DNA of 64,000 nucleotides from assembly GCA_949752745.1 (NCBI GenBank), contig OX457024.1, positions 51,787,810 to 51,851,809 of the forward strand, given 5' to 3'. Shown piece by piece: positions 52,262 to 62,899 of the stretch (position 1 is its first letter; each line of letters begins with the position of its first letter). The stretch comes from Protula sp. h YS-2021 (lineage: Eukaryota > Annelida > Polychaeta > Sabellida > Serpulidae). The notes under the pieces were generated by a model. The model did no database searches. It saw nothing but the letters and a program-made list of their open reading frames with translations, and was not told the origin of the DNA. Made by a program: the position numbers and the translations under genes.

Positions 52262-53690
52262 TTTTTTTGGTGCCAAAAACCAGGGTAAGCATACTTGCCC
52301 TAGGGTACTCTTTTGAGGGTAATTATACTTGCCCTGAAATTAAAGATACCCCGTAACACATCACATACACCTCTATCAGTTCTGCCACATCACTCTTTTT
52401 AAAAAAAGAGTTTTTTTCGCACTTTTGTTTTTTGTCTTTTTTTACTCTTTTTTTATGCATTTCTCTTAGAAACCTCTTTTTTACTCTTTTTTCCAGAAGG
52501 TTTCGTATTGTTTCCTATTTTTGTCAAGAATGCATCTTTCAAATGTGCACAAAAATCTGTAATTTATTACAGTCACAACACCTTAATATCAGCATTTCTA
52601 ATTATTTGCTTTAAAAGTGTTTCAGGCTATAAATAAATATACATATGAAACAAGTGTATGCTGTTCTGGTGAATTCGATCCTGCTGACTTAGCCTCTGAC
52701 AGGGAGTGATTGGTAAGTCATCTCTGTTTTATTCAGCTGGCTTTGCTATTCTTAGCTAATAAACTCGTCGTTTTTTTTTCGAGTAAATGATTTAGTGTCT
52801 GCTTGGTTTTCTGTTCTTTTGTGTTTTGTGAAATCAAAATATAAAACCTCTCCGTTTTCCCTTTTGCTATTGGTATCCAGTATACGACTACATGAAACAT
52901 TTTACAATGAAATGTCCTATTGAGATTTGTGTGGCTTGGCCTTTTGGTTTCTTCTCAACTTTCTTTTCATGTGAAAAGACAGAAGCGATGATTAGTTTGA
53001 TACAGCTGTTTAAGGTTTTGGTTACTTTTTCTTGGTGAATTTATGCTACCAAATGAAATGTTTCACTGTGAAATATGCTAAAGATGTCTGTATGGTTGGA
53101 CCTGTCATGTTTTAATGTAATTAAGAAATAGAAGTGATGTATTTAGTTATGTGAATAGGTTTTAAATAGGTTTTAAAGCTACATAGCTGTTCTTCATATG
53201 AAACATCGAATATTTCTGTGTCATATCATTTTAATGGGTTTCATGAAGAATTCAATATTGCAAAATTTATTGATGCACCATATGCAAAACATATAGTCTT
53301 TTTAGACAAGTACTTTTCTCGAAACCAAGCACACGCTAATTTTTCGCGTAGTATTGAATTGATTATCATTTCATGTAGTATTTGATATAAGTAAACTTTG
53401 GTGTTATTTTAATAAATGCCTGCGTATTGAAATTTCTGCTATAATGACCAGTATTTCTTCTCTTGGTTTTGTAAACACAATGTTGTATTCTTTTGCATTA
53501 GTAGTAGTCCATGGTAACTTGCACATCATGATAGCTGCAAGGTGTTTATTGTTGTTTTAATTTTGTTGATCTGGAAGTTCCTAATAAACGTCTTTTTTTT
53601 TTAGGTTAGAAATTTGTTTCATCCAATAGCGGAAACACGTCAGCATTACAGTATATCAGAACAGCATATACTTGTCTTGGAATGATTCCG
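52262..53690. other. intergenic, no gene recognised
   Basis: A T-rich stretch with a repeated ACTCTTTTTT-type motif near 52395-52490, and a partial echo of the preceding MITE end (AATTAAAGATACCCC near 52337). The remainder looks unique, AT-rich and non-coding. It lies upstream of the recognised RhoGAP exons, where 5' exons would be expected, but none was identified. Confidence 0.4.
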
Positions 53691-53696
53691 ACAGTA

Positions 53697-54425
53697 AGTT
53701 AGAGACCGTCTTTTGGAGGTCAAAGGTAAGGAAGATCTTGAGTATCAAAACTCAAACCGACGCCGGCCCAAAGGAGAGGTGCACAACTACGACCCATAAG
53801 CTTTCAATCCATATAGGTTTCAAGTTGATTGAAGCAAAACCCTAGGACAAGCTCGGTCCACAAAACTTAAAATCTGCACTGATAGCCGCTTTGTGCCTAA
53901 GTTCAGAGGTAACTCACGGACCGACAGACAAACCGACGCCGGCCCAAAGGAGAGGTGCACAACTGCAACCCATAAGCTTTCAATCCATAAAGGTATCAAG
54001 TTGATTGAAGTAAAACCCTAGGACAAGTTCGGCCCACAAAACTTAAAAACTGCACTAATAGTCGCTCTGCACCTAAGTTCAGAGGTCACTCACGGACCGA
54101 CGGACAAACCGACGCCGGCCCAAAGGGGAGGTGAACAACTACAAACCATAAGCTTTCAATCCATATAGGTTTCAAGTTGATTGAAGCAAAGCCTTAGGAA
54201 AAGCTCGGTCCACAAAACTTAAAAACTGCGCTAATAGCCATTCTGTGCCACACATGTACGAAGTCACAACGGAGCCCAATTTTTTTTCACCAAATTAGGC
54301 TTATTGTAGCCTAGAAACACGTTTCTAGGCCTAATATGAAATTTTTGTTTTGGGTCACGCACGCACGCACACACTCACACGCGGACAAGTCAAAAACATA
54401 ATAGCTCTTCGTCGGGCAGGCTATA
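53697..54425 (+). repeat. three units of 176 bp with a distal hairpin
   Basis: CCGACGCCGGCCCAAAGGAG recurs at about 53758, 53934 and 54110, each with CCATAAGCTTTCAATCCATA and AAGTTGATTGAAGCAAAACC. After the last unit, GCCTAGAAAC and GTTTCTAGGC (54311-54332) form a 10-bp stem, followed by a CACGCACGCACGCACAC run. This is similar in style to the Helitron-like families, but the exact ends are not defined. Confidence 0.6.
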
Positions 54426-54950
54426 AATATGACGATATTACCATAAATGTAATTTATTTCTCTTAAGTATTCTTACACGTAATACAAAGTTTGTCTTTTT
54501 ATTGGTTTTATTACATTTTGACTCCGAGTTTTTTCCACACCTCTATTTCCTCTTCTGTGAAAATCGTTTAGAAAGACGATTAACATGGGCCTTTCCGGAA
54601 AAAAATCGTGGGGTCCGTCGGCCTCCAAGTCTCGAAAATCGAGTGGCCCGGTCAGAAATTATGGGACCTCGGGCCCCGGCTAATTTCGAGCCCCGCTTTT
54701 GCAAAAATGCTCATTAACGATTCCATATTCAGTTTCCCGATTTTGCGTTGCTGTGCAAACTGGCCCTGGTTATACCGGTTTCATCTGTTCCATATGAAAG
54801 AAGATTTTTGATTTACAACGCAATAAAAACAGAAACATACTAAACAGTGAGCGGTTGCACAGTTTAATGTTCATTAAACTGAAAGGACCAGCCATAGAAC
54901 AACTGGACTGGCCAGTGTTTTTGTTAAATCAGTCACGTGGAAAAAATTCC
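54426..54950. other. intergenic, no gene recognised
   Basis: Short frames only. A GC-richer patch at 54590-54700 has no recognisable protein match. Confidence 0.4.
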
Positions 54951-55695
54951 TTGCTTAAAAGTACAACATTGGCGAGCCCAAAAAATAAAAAAAATACATT
55001 TCTAAAGAAAATGAAGAAAACCTTCACAGTAAACATTTGCACTATATGTGGGTTCTTCTTGCAACGTTTCAGCCTAATCGAACAAACTGTTTCGGAGATA
55101 TTGCAACAATATGGCCAAAAAACTTAAAAATCAAAAATTAAAAAATTCGCCAAAAATACATTTTCAACTGAAATACAAAAAAACTTCACAGTAAACATTT
55201 GCACTATATGTGGGTTCTTGCCACGTTTCAGCCTCATCCAACAACCTGTTTCGGAGATATCGCAACAATATGGCCCAGAAAAGTTAATAATCAAAAATTT
55301 AAAAATTCGCCAAAAAAAAAAGGAAATTAAGAAAAACTCTGCAGTATACATTTGCGCTATATGTGTATTCTTCATGCGACATCTGAGCCTTATCCAACGA
55401 ACTGTTTTGGAGATATAGCCTCCAACGAACTGTTTTGGAGATAAAGCCTGCCAAAGTGAAAAAAAAATGTACGACCCCCTCCCCCCTATGTTCAAAAATT
55501 TGCAAAAAAAAAAAAAAAAGACGAATTTTCGAAGGAACGAAAAAAAAAAAAAAAAAGACACGGGCATCATCTAGACATGTACCCCAATATGTATGCATGT
55601 TTTGAGAAAAATCGACTCATTAATTTCATAAGAACTCACTGCGGACAGACGGACGGACACACCAAATGCTATATATGTTTCCCTTAGGGGGAGAC
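54951..55695 (+). repeat. about 165-bp minisatellite element with microsatellite and 3' hairpin
   Basis: Three units share GTAAACATTTGCACTATATG, CTTCATGCGAC-like blocks, TTTCGGAGATAT and AAAATTCGCCAAAAA (55145, 55307). It ends with GCGGACAGACGGACGGACAC (about 55632-55651) and an imperfect hairpin (ATGTTTCCC...GGGGGAGACACAT), then AATTTG. The 5' end is unclear. Confidence 0.6.
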
Positions 55696-55959
55696 ACATA
55701 ATTTGCAGTGTTGCTTCGGAGTCATCAAGAAAAAAAGGATAAAAAAGGGTAAAAAAGGATAAATTTGAGGGGAAAAAAAGCATGAAAAAGGGATCATTCA
55801 TATTCTGCTGAAAATCGAGAAAACATTAATGTTGCCATATTGTATCATTTTTTTTTTTTTTTTTGTAATTTATAATGCTCGTTTTCACAGCGATTAAAAA
55901 TATTTGCATACCTGATTGTACTTAACAAATTTATAAAGGAATCTGGTCGAATTGTGCCA

Positions 55960-56380
55960 AAAGAAAATTCCCCCATTTAGCCAATTTTTAGCGGCTCGCC
56001 AAAAAAAGTAATTTTTCAAGAGAGGCCTACCTAGAGAATAAATATTCAAAATTGGAAAGGTATCCGATCAAAATTGTGGGAGGAGAAGCACTTTGAAAAT
56101 TAGACACCAAAAAATTTAAAAAAATGCCCCCTATTTGGCCAATTTTTGGCGGATCGCCCCGAGTAATTTTTCAAAAGAGGCCTACCTAGAGAATATTCGT
56201 ACAAACTTGAAAGAAAATCTGATCAAAATTGTGTGGGAAAAGTAGCATTTTGAAAATTGGCAACCTAAAAATTGTAAATGCCCCCCATTTAGCCATTTTT
56301 CGGCGAATCGCCAAAAAAATTTTTTTTTAAAAGAGGCCTACCCAGAGAACAATCGTATCTAATTTGAGAGGAATCGATCA
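55960..56380 (+). repeat. about 157-bp minisatellite, 2.7 units
   Basis: AGAGGCCTACCTAGAGAA recurs at about 56020, 56180 and 56333, with AATTTTTGGCGGATCGCC-like blocks upstream. A lone unit of the same family is at 45865-45945. No element ends were identified. Confidence 0.65.
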
Positions 56381-56476
56381 ATACCGCGGGACTCGCCGGA
56401 TCGCGGGACTCGGCATTGTCATGGCCAGTTTTCGATGTAAGAAATTGATAAAACTTACTACATTCTGCTTTGTAAT

Positions 56477-56671
56477 TTATTTAGCCCTCATCTGTTCCTC
56501 CATGACAGCAAAATCTTTGCCATCTAAATGGAGTTTTAGAGTCGAAGTAGAGTGACCTCTGTTACTATATATCCCATCGCAAATAAGGCACTGAGCCTTT
56601 TCATCTGGACGTTTTTTGAAATATTTCCACACACTCGACATTTTGCTGGACTTGGATGTTTTCTTTCCCAC
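56477..56671 (-). pseudogene. BED-type zinc finger fragment (hAT transposase-like)
   Basis: The minus-strand frame starts with ATG at 56671 and encodes SSVWKYFKKRPDEKAQCLIC, then GHSTSTLKLHL. The W/Y-F-x-K, CxxC and STSxLKxHL pattern is the BED finger found at the N-terminus of hAT transposases. The usual final metal-binding His after KH is replaced (GKDF), so the finger is probably damaged. No transposase core was found next to it. Confidence 0.6.
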
Positions 56672-56832
56672 GGTCAGTTATAGAATAAGCTAGACTGTAC
56701 GAGTAATTGCATCCTGGAGGTCCGGCGCGCGATTTTTTTAACCAATAAGTTTTAAGCAATTAAAAAGACACAGGAGTTTTAGCTGTCAATAAAACTGCGT
56801 GCAACTGGCCAATTAGAAACCAAAGGTCAAAC

Positions 56833-57306
56833 GGTTAGTTAGTTAGTTAGTTATTTGATTGGTTTCACGACACCGCCAACCTGTTGCAGGTCATATTGTG
56901 TCATTCCTGGTAACTTTGTCGAATTTATACTTTATTGATTAAAAATGATTATAAAATAAAATCTTAAATATACTAAAAAATATACTAAAAATAGACTTAA
57001 TGGTAGTCTACACATAGGAATACATATTAATCTCTTTTAAAAATTCTAGGACCTTGTTGGAATTTACCTTCTCAAAGAGCTCTCTCATGGAATCAACTCT
57101 ATAATAGCGGGAGCGAATGTGATTGAAGTCTATACAATCTATCAAGATGTGTTTTACTGTATACCGTTCCTGACAACTTATACATTCGGGTTGTGGTTCA
57201 CCTCTTAAGAGGTGTTTGTGAGTAGTGTAAGAATGTCCTATTCTTAATCTGTGAATTACCATATCGTCGCGAAGGCCATTTAGGGAGGGCAATTTGCGCC
57301 CTATCA
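56833..57306 (-). mobile_element. LINE 3' fragment, copy 3
   Basis: The 3' end has a TTAGTTAGTTAGTTAG tail and the family words GACACCGCCAACCTGTTGC and GGTCATATTGTGTCATTCC. The minus-strand frame 57008-57307 encodes the C-terminus (RIGHSYTTHKHLLRGEPQP, CQERYTVKHILIDC), homologous to the end of copy 2. The rest is truncated at about 57306. Confidence 0.8.
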
Positions 57307-57767
57307 CAGGATAATCTTTTTAAAAAAGGATGATGTGGCAACACTGAATTTGATTTCCCCGACGCTGCCAGATTGTTTAACAATATGAAAAGCAGGCCTG
57401 GTCAGATGAGAATTCATTGTTTTTAGAATTTTCTAGGTTTGGTAATAAAAGATAGTGTGAATTGCGTTATCTCTTACCCCTCCTCCCCCCCCCCCCCCTA
57501 ACCCAAACCCTTTGTGCTTATTCAAATAAGGGGACACAAACAAATCAGGGTGTAAATTGGGGCACGAAAAAAATCATGGGGGACGCAAAACAATGAAAGC
57601 GTGGGGTTCCTGCGACGCAAAGATTTTGAAGTTGAGGTAAAACCTTGAATATGACAAGAATATCCAAGGATATGATCCAGCCAAGTTACCAAACACTGAA
57701 AGAGAGAAAAACTCTGAAACGAATACTGTTAGGCAAAGAAAAAAAAAACATAGGCATCTGAGATGCA
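57307..57767. other. intergenic, no gene recognised
   Basis: A C-run lies near 57487-57498. A small palindrome GCATCTGAGATGC (57754-57766) sits directly before the next element and may belong to its 5' end. Confidence 0.4.
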
Positions 57768-59181
57768 TAGCCCTCAGCCAGCCGGAACATTCGAAACAAG
57801 GAAAATAGTAGGTTTGAGGCCGGTCATGGGCTCATTTCAATTCTTGGCACCGAAAAGAAAAAAAGGGTGGCAGTGGTTTAAGATGAAATTTCGAAGTCCA
57901 GCTGAGCCACTGTCCTTGTTTGGATATGGCAGCAAAACAATAGGGATCTTCAATACTCCATATAATAGCTATATCCGAAATATCTTAGTGATTGGTAAAG
58001 AATTGTAGGCTAGGGCGTGTTCACAAGTGACATGTCAAGCAAACTTGATAATGGCACAAATAAGAAAATTTCAAAGTCCAGCTGAGCCACTGTTCTTGGT
58101 CGGATGTGACTCATATACAATACCAATCTTTATTGCTCCATATAGTAGCTATATCCGCAATATCTTAGTAATTGGTAAATAACTGTAGGCTAGAGAGTGT
58201 TCACAAGCCACATGTTAAGCAAACTTGATAATGGTACAAATAAGAAAATTGCCAAGTCCAGCTGAGCCACTGTCCTTGGTGGGATATAGCTCATATACAA
58301 TAGAAATCTTCATTGCTCCATATAGTAGCTATATCCGAAATATCTTAGTAATTGGTAAAGAATTGTAGGCTAGAGAGTGTTCACAAGCCACATGTTGAGG
58401 AAACTTGATAATAGTACGAATAAGAAAATTTCGAAGTCCAGCTGAGCCGCTGTCCTTAGTCGGATATGGCTCATAAACAATAGGGACTTTTATTAGTCTA
58501 TATACTAGATAAATCTACAATATCTTAGTAATTGATACAGAATTGTAGGCTAGCGAGTGTTCACAAGCCACATGTCACCAAACCTGATATTGGTAGAAAT
58601 GTGCAAATTTCAAAGTCCAGCTGAGCCACTGTCCTTGGTCGGATATGACTCATATACAATAGGGATCTTCACTGCTCCATATATTAGCTATATCCGCAAT
58701 ATCTTAGTAATTGGTAAATAACTGTAGGCTAGAGAGTGTTCACAAGCCACATGTTAAGCAAACTTGATAATGGTACAAATAAAAAAATTTTAAAGTCCAG
58801 CTGAGCCACTGTCCTTGGTCGGATATGGCTCATATACAATAGGGATCTTCATTGCTCCATATAGTAGCTATATCCGCAATATCTTAGTAATTGGTAAATA
58901 ACTGTAGGCTAGAGAGTGTTCACAAGCCACATGTTAAGCAAACTTGATAATGGTACAAATAAAAAAAATTTTAAAATTAGTTGAGCCACTGTCCTTGGTC
59001 GGATATGGCTCCAAAACAATAGGGATCTTCATTGGTCCATATACAAGCTATATTTAAAATATCTAAGCGATTGGCAAAAAATTGTAGGCTAGAGCGTGTT
59101 CACAAGGTAAGTGTTAACGGACGGACGGACGGACGGACACGGCCATAGCAATAGCCTTCAGCCAATATTGGCTGAGGGCTA
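57768..59181 (+). mobile_element. Helitron-like element with seven 180-bp repeats
   Basis: 5' TAGCCCTCAGCCA (57768-57780) is the exact reverse complement of TGGCTGAGGGCTA (59169-59181). Internal units (AAGTCCAGCTGAGCCACTGTCC with TATAGTAGCTATATCCG and GCTAGAGAGTGTTCACAAGCC) start near 57893, 58073, 58253, 58433, 58612, 58792 and 58972. A GGAC microsatellite (about 59118-59138) and the hairpin AGCCTTCAGCCAATATTGGC...GGGCT follow, then AAAA. This is the clearest example of the shared end layout in the window. Confidence 0.8.
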
Positions 59182-60120
59182 AAAACTGAAGAACCTTGTT
59201 TCTGAACGTAACTTTTTCATAATTTTAATACACAAAAACGAGTTTTCCCGGGTAGAAGCTACCCGAAAAGGGATGTTGGAGAGGTTGGGTTTTGACGATT
59301 CACGTACTTATCGACATTTACACAATTTTACAAATTTTTTAAAATTCTACCATTTCGGCATTTTTTGTCATTTGCGAAAAAAGCAAAGTCCAAGTGGAGA
59401 GAAACACCTAAGAAATTTTCGATTAAAATTTTATTACTATTGGAAAAAGACTGAGAGAAATGAATGGTCTGACAATTCTGTAGGAGGAGTAGCATTTTAA
59501 AAATGGGTCAAAACGGGCACAAAAAGTGCCGCCATTTTGTCAGTTTTTCGACTAACCCAGTCCGACAAAGTCGGCTGGGTTAATAATAGCGGAGTAGGTA
59601 CAAATATCCGCTTTTCTCATTCAAAATTTTATGGCGATAAGATTATATAACTTGCATAACTTGCGGTAGTTACGATTTTAGCACGCAATTGGTTTTTCTC
59701 AAAACTTTTCGTCGATTTTTTCCCTATTACGAAAAATAGTAATAGCTAGTTAAGTAACAATGACCGCCATCTTTAAGTTTCCAGACATTAAGACCATTTC
59801 TCTGGTGTGAGTTAAGATCTTAGGGGAAAAATTGGTTTTACGCCAAAATTTCCGCCAACTTTTAGTGAAATGCTAAAAAAGTAACAAGCAGGTGCCCCCT
59901 ACTTTCCATCAAAATTTCAGAGTGTTTATCATTGAGAATAACTTAAACCACTCCGGATTATGTAATCTTTTGTTTGTGGTGTGTATTAATTTCACTAATA
60001 CACTGTATTCTACACCGCCTAAATAAAATAACGACGGCTCCTCATCCGATTTTTCTTCTAATTGTTTTTCAAGAGTTTGAGTATTTTGAAGCAATTCCTC
60101 GTCAGACTGATCAGAAAATA
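59182..60120. other. intergenic with two hairpin motifs
   Basis: Hairpins are CGGGTAG/CTACCCG at about 59249-59265 and AACCCAGTCCGAC...GTCGGCTGGGTT at about 59554-59581. The second is followed by AATAATAG and probably marks the 3' end of another Helitron-like element whose 5' end was not found. No gene is recognised. Confidence 0.45.
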
Positions 60121-60646
60121 AACAAGTTTGACCAAGGACAAAGTCCCAGCTTACGAAAAGCAATAAGACCGATTCCAGCGTGCATGAGCAAGGGAATTTC
60201 CCTGAAAATTTGGGCTACAAAAGATGAGACGGCAAAAGGCTAGCTCAATAATTAATTTAGCACCGGACCAGAACATTGACCGATAAACGCATACAAAGAT
60301 TTCTTACCCATAAAAATGGGAAAAAGATTTTTGTATCTCTGGTAGACTGGATAGTCTGTCCTAGATACCTTTGAACAACGCTCGCACTTCGGACCATTGT
60401 GCATATTTTTGTAAATTGGCTCGATGCGCGGTTCTTATTCAGACAAGTGCGCATCTTTATTTAATTTGCGTTGATGCGCGGTTCGCATATCGGACCAGCA
60501 TGCATGTATATTTACCTTTTGTTGATGAGCGGTTCTTATTTCGGGTCAGTGCGCATGTTTATTTACCTTGTGTTGATGTGCGGTTCTTATTTCGGATCAG
60601 TGGGCATGTTTGTTTACCTTGTGTTGATGTGCCGTTCTTATTTCAG

Positions 60647-60717
60647 TTAGTAAATTAGTTATTTGATTGGTTTAACGACACCGCCAACCTGTTGCAGGTC
60701 ATATTGTGTCATTCATG
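60647..60717 (-). mobile_element. 71-bp LINE tail inserted in the satellite
   Basis: TTAGTAAATTAGTTATTTGA, GACACCGCCAACCTGTTGC and GGTCATATTGTGTCATTC match the 3' end of LINE copy 3. The flanks GTTCTTATTTCAG at 60634-60646 and 60718-60730 are identical. Because the satellite itself repeats GGTTCTTATTTC, part of the duplication could be native. Confidence 0.75.
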
Positions 60718-61386
60718 GTTCTTATTTCAGACCAGTGCGCAAGTTTATTTAACTTGCGTTGATGCGCGATTCTTATTTCAGACCAATGCACATGTTTATT
60801 TTACTTGCGTTGATGAGAGGTACTTATTTTGGACACGTGCACAAGTTTCCTTAGGTTGTCTTGATGTGCGGTTGGCATTTCGGACCAGTTTGCATGTTTA
60901 TTTAACTTGCGTCGATGCGCGGTGCTTATTTTGGACCTGTGCATATGTTTATTTAACTTGCGTTGGTGCGCGGTTTGCATTTCGGACCAGTGCGCATGTT
61001 TATTCAACTTGCGTTGATGAGCAGTACGAATTTCGGACCATTGCGAATGTTTATTTAACTTGCGTTGATGCGCGGTGCTTATTTTGGACCAGTGCAAATG
61101 TTTATTTAACTTGCGTTGGCGCGCGGTTCGCATTTCGAACCACTGCGCATGTTTATTTAACGTGCGTCGATGCGCGGTTCTTATTTCTTATTGAGTTGAT
61201 GTGCGGTTCTTATTCTGGACCAGTGCACATGTTTATTTACGTTGCGTTGATGCGCAGTTCTTATTTTGAATAGTGCGCATGTTTCTTTAACTTGCGTTGA
61301 TGTACGGTGCTTATTTTGGTTCAGTGTGCTTGTTTATTTAGCTTATGTTGATGTGCGTTTCGCATTTCGGACCAGTGCGCATGTTT

Positions 61387-61892
61387 TTTACACTTGACAA
61401 GCCTGTGGCTTGCAAGGGGTTTTTGAATTTGTGCGAGCAGCCGTTGGTATCATTTTTTTCTTGACATTGATCGGATTTCTTGTGTCATCTCCTCCACTGG
61501 CACTACGGGCCCTAGGGCAACGAAACTTGGGTAGAACTTGATATGAACGTGTGCATGACTTTTTTATTTTCGCCTTCGATTTCGTTTTCTTGTTTAAAAC
61601 GCCATGCGAAAAGAGGGTATTGTTTGCAAGTAAATGCGGAGCTTTTCACGCACAGCACAGAACACACTCAGCTTTGTGTGAGCTCTCACTGCGTAAACAG
61701 ATAACACGACGTGTGCCTGATCAGTCAATAAAACCTCAAGTCAACAAAAACCAAACACTACTCGGCTTATAAGACGTATTCAAGCTGGGTTGTTTGCAAT
61801 ATATTATTCAAGAAATAACAAATTGAAGGAAGTATTTTTGCGTTTTAATTTTTGTCAAGTGTTTAACATTTCGCTAGCGAAATGAGTTCTAG
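61387..61892 (+). mobile_element. non-autonomous Helitron inserted in the satellite
   Basis: 5' ACACTTGACAA (61390-61400) is the exact reverse complement of TTGTCAAGTGT (61852-61862). The 5' end can fold (CTTGACAAGCC / GGCTTGCAAG). The 3' end has a perfect 18-bp palindrome CATTTCGCTAGCGAAATG (61867-61884), then AGTT and CTAG (61889-61892), followed by T. Hairpin plus CTAG is the classic Helitron 3' end. The 51-bp satellite resumes directly after it. A 5' TC dinucleotide is not evident. Confidence 0.75.
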
Positions 61893-62899
61893 TTTGAACT
61901 TGCATTAATGCTCGGTTCCCATTTCTGACCAGTGTGTTTGTTTATTTAGCTTGCGCTGATGAGCAGTTCGCATTTTCCACCAGTGCGCATGCTTATTTAA
62001 CTTGTGTTGATGCGACGTTCGCATTTTGGACCAGTGCGTATATTTATTTAACTTGCGCTGATGTGCGATACGCAATTAGGACAAGTGTACTTGTTTCTTT
62101 AGGTTGCGTTGATGCACGGTTCGCATTTCGGACCAGTGTGCATGTCTATTCAACTTGTGTAGATGCGCGGTTCTTTTTTCGGACAAGTGCGCATGTTTGT
62201 TTAACTTGCGTTGATGTCCGCTGCTTATTTTGGACTAGTTCGCATGTTTATTTAACTTCCGTCAAATGCAGTTCGCATTTCGGGCCATTGCGCATGTTTA
62301 TTTAACTTGTGTTGATGCGTGGTTCTCATTTCAGACCACCGCGCATGTTTCTATGGGTTGTGTTGATGCGCGGTTCTTTTTTCGGAGCAGTGCGCATATT
62401 TATTTAACTTAGTGTTGATGCGCGGTGCTTATTTTGGACCAAGTGCACATGTTTATTTAACTTGCGTTAATGTGCGGTTCGCATTTCGGACCACTGCGCA
62501 TGTTTATTTAACTTGTCTCGATGTGTGGTTCGATTTTCGGACCAGTGCGAATGTTTCTTTGTGTTGCGTTGATGCGCAGTTCACATTCCGGACCACTGCA
62601 CATGTCTTTCAGCTTGCGTCGATGCGTGGTTCATTTTTTTTCGGACCAGTGCGCATGTTTATTTAACTTGCGTTGATGCGCGGTGCTTATTTTGAACCAG
62701 TTCGCATCTTTATTTATCTTCCGTCGATACGCGGTTCACATTTCGGACCAATGCGCATGTCTATTTAACTTGCATCGATGCGCAGGGCTTATTTTGGTCT
62801 ACTGCGCATGTTTATATAACCTGCGTCGATGTCCGGTTGTTAAATCTGACTATTGTGCAAGTTCATTTAACTTGTGTTTACGCGCTGTAGGAGATGCAT

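Larger units (their letters stand above)
60370..62890 (+). repeat. 51-bp minisatellite array with two insertions
   Basis: About 39 units with the same core as in the other blocks. The phase resumes after each insertion. Open frames such as the one at 60692-61273 reflect the 17-codon period. Confidence 0.85.

Noticed and set aside
60692..61273. 193-codon open frame in the second large array
   Set aside because: Same satellite by-product. The opposite strand is equally open over the same units.
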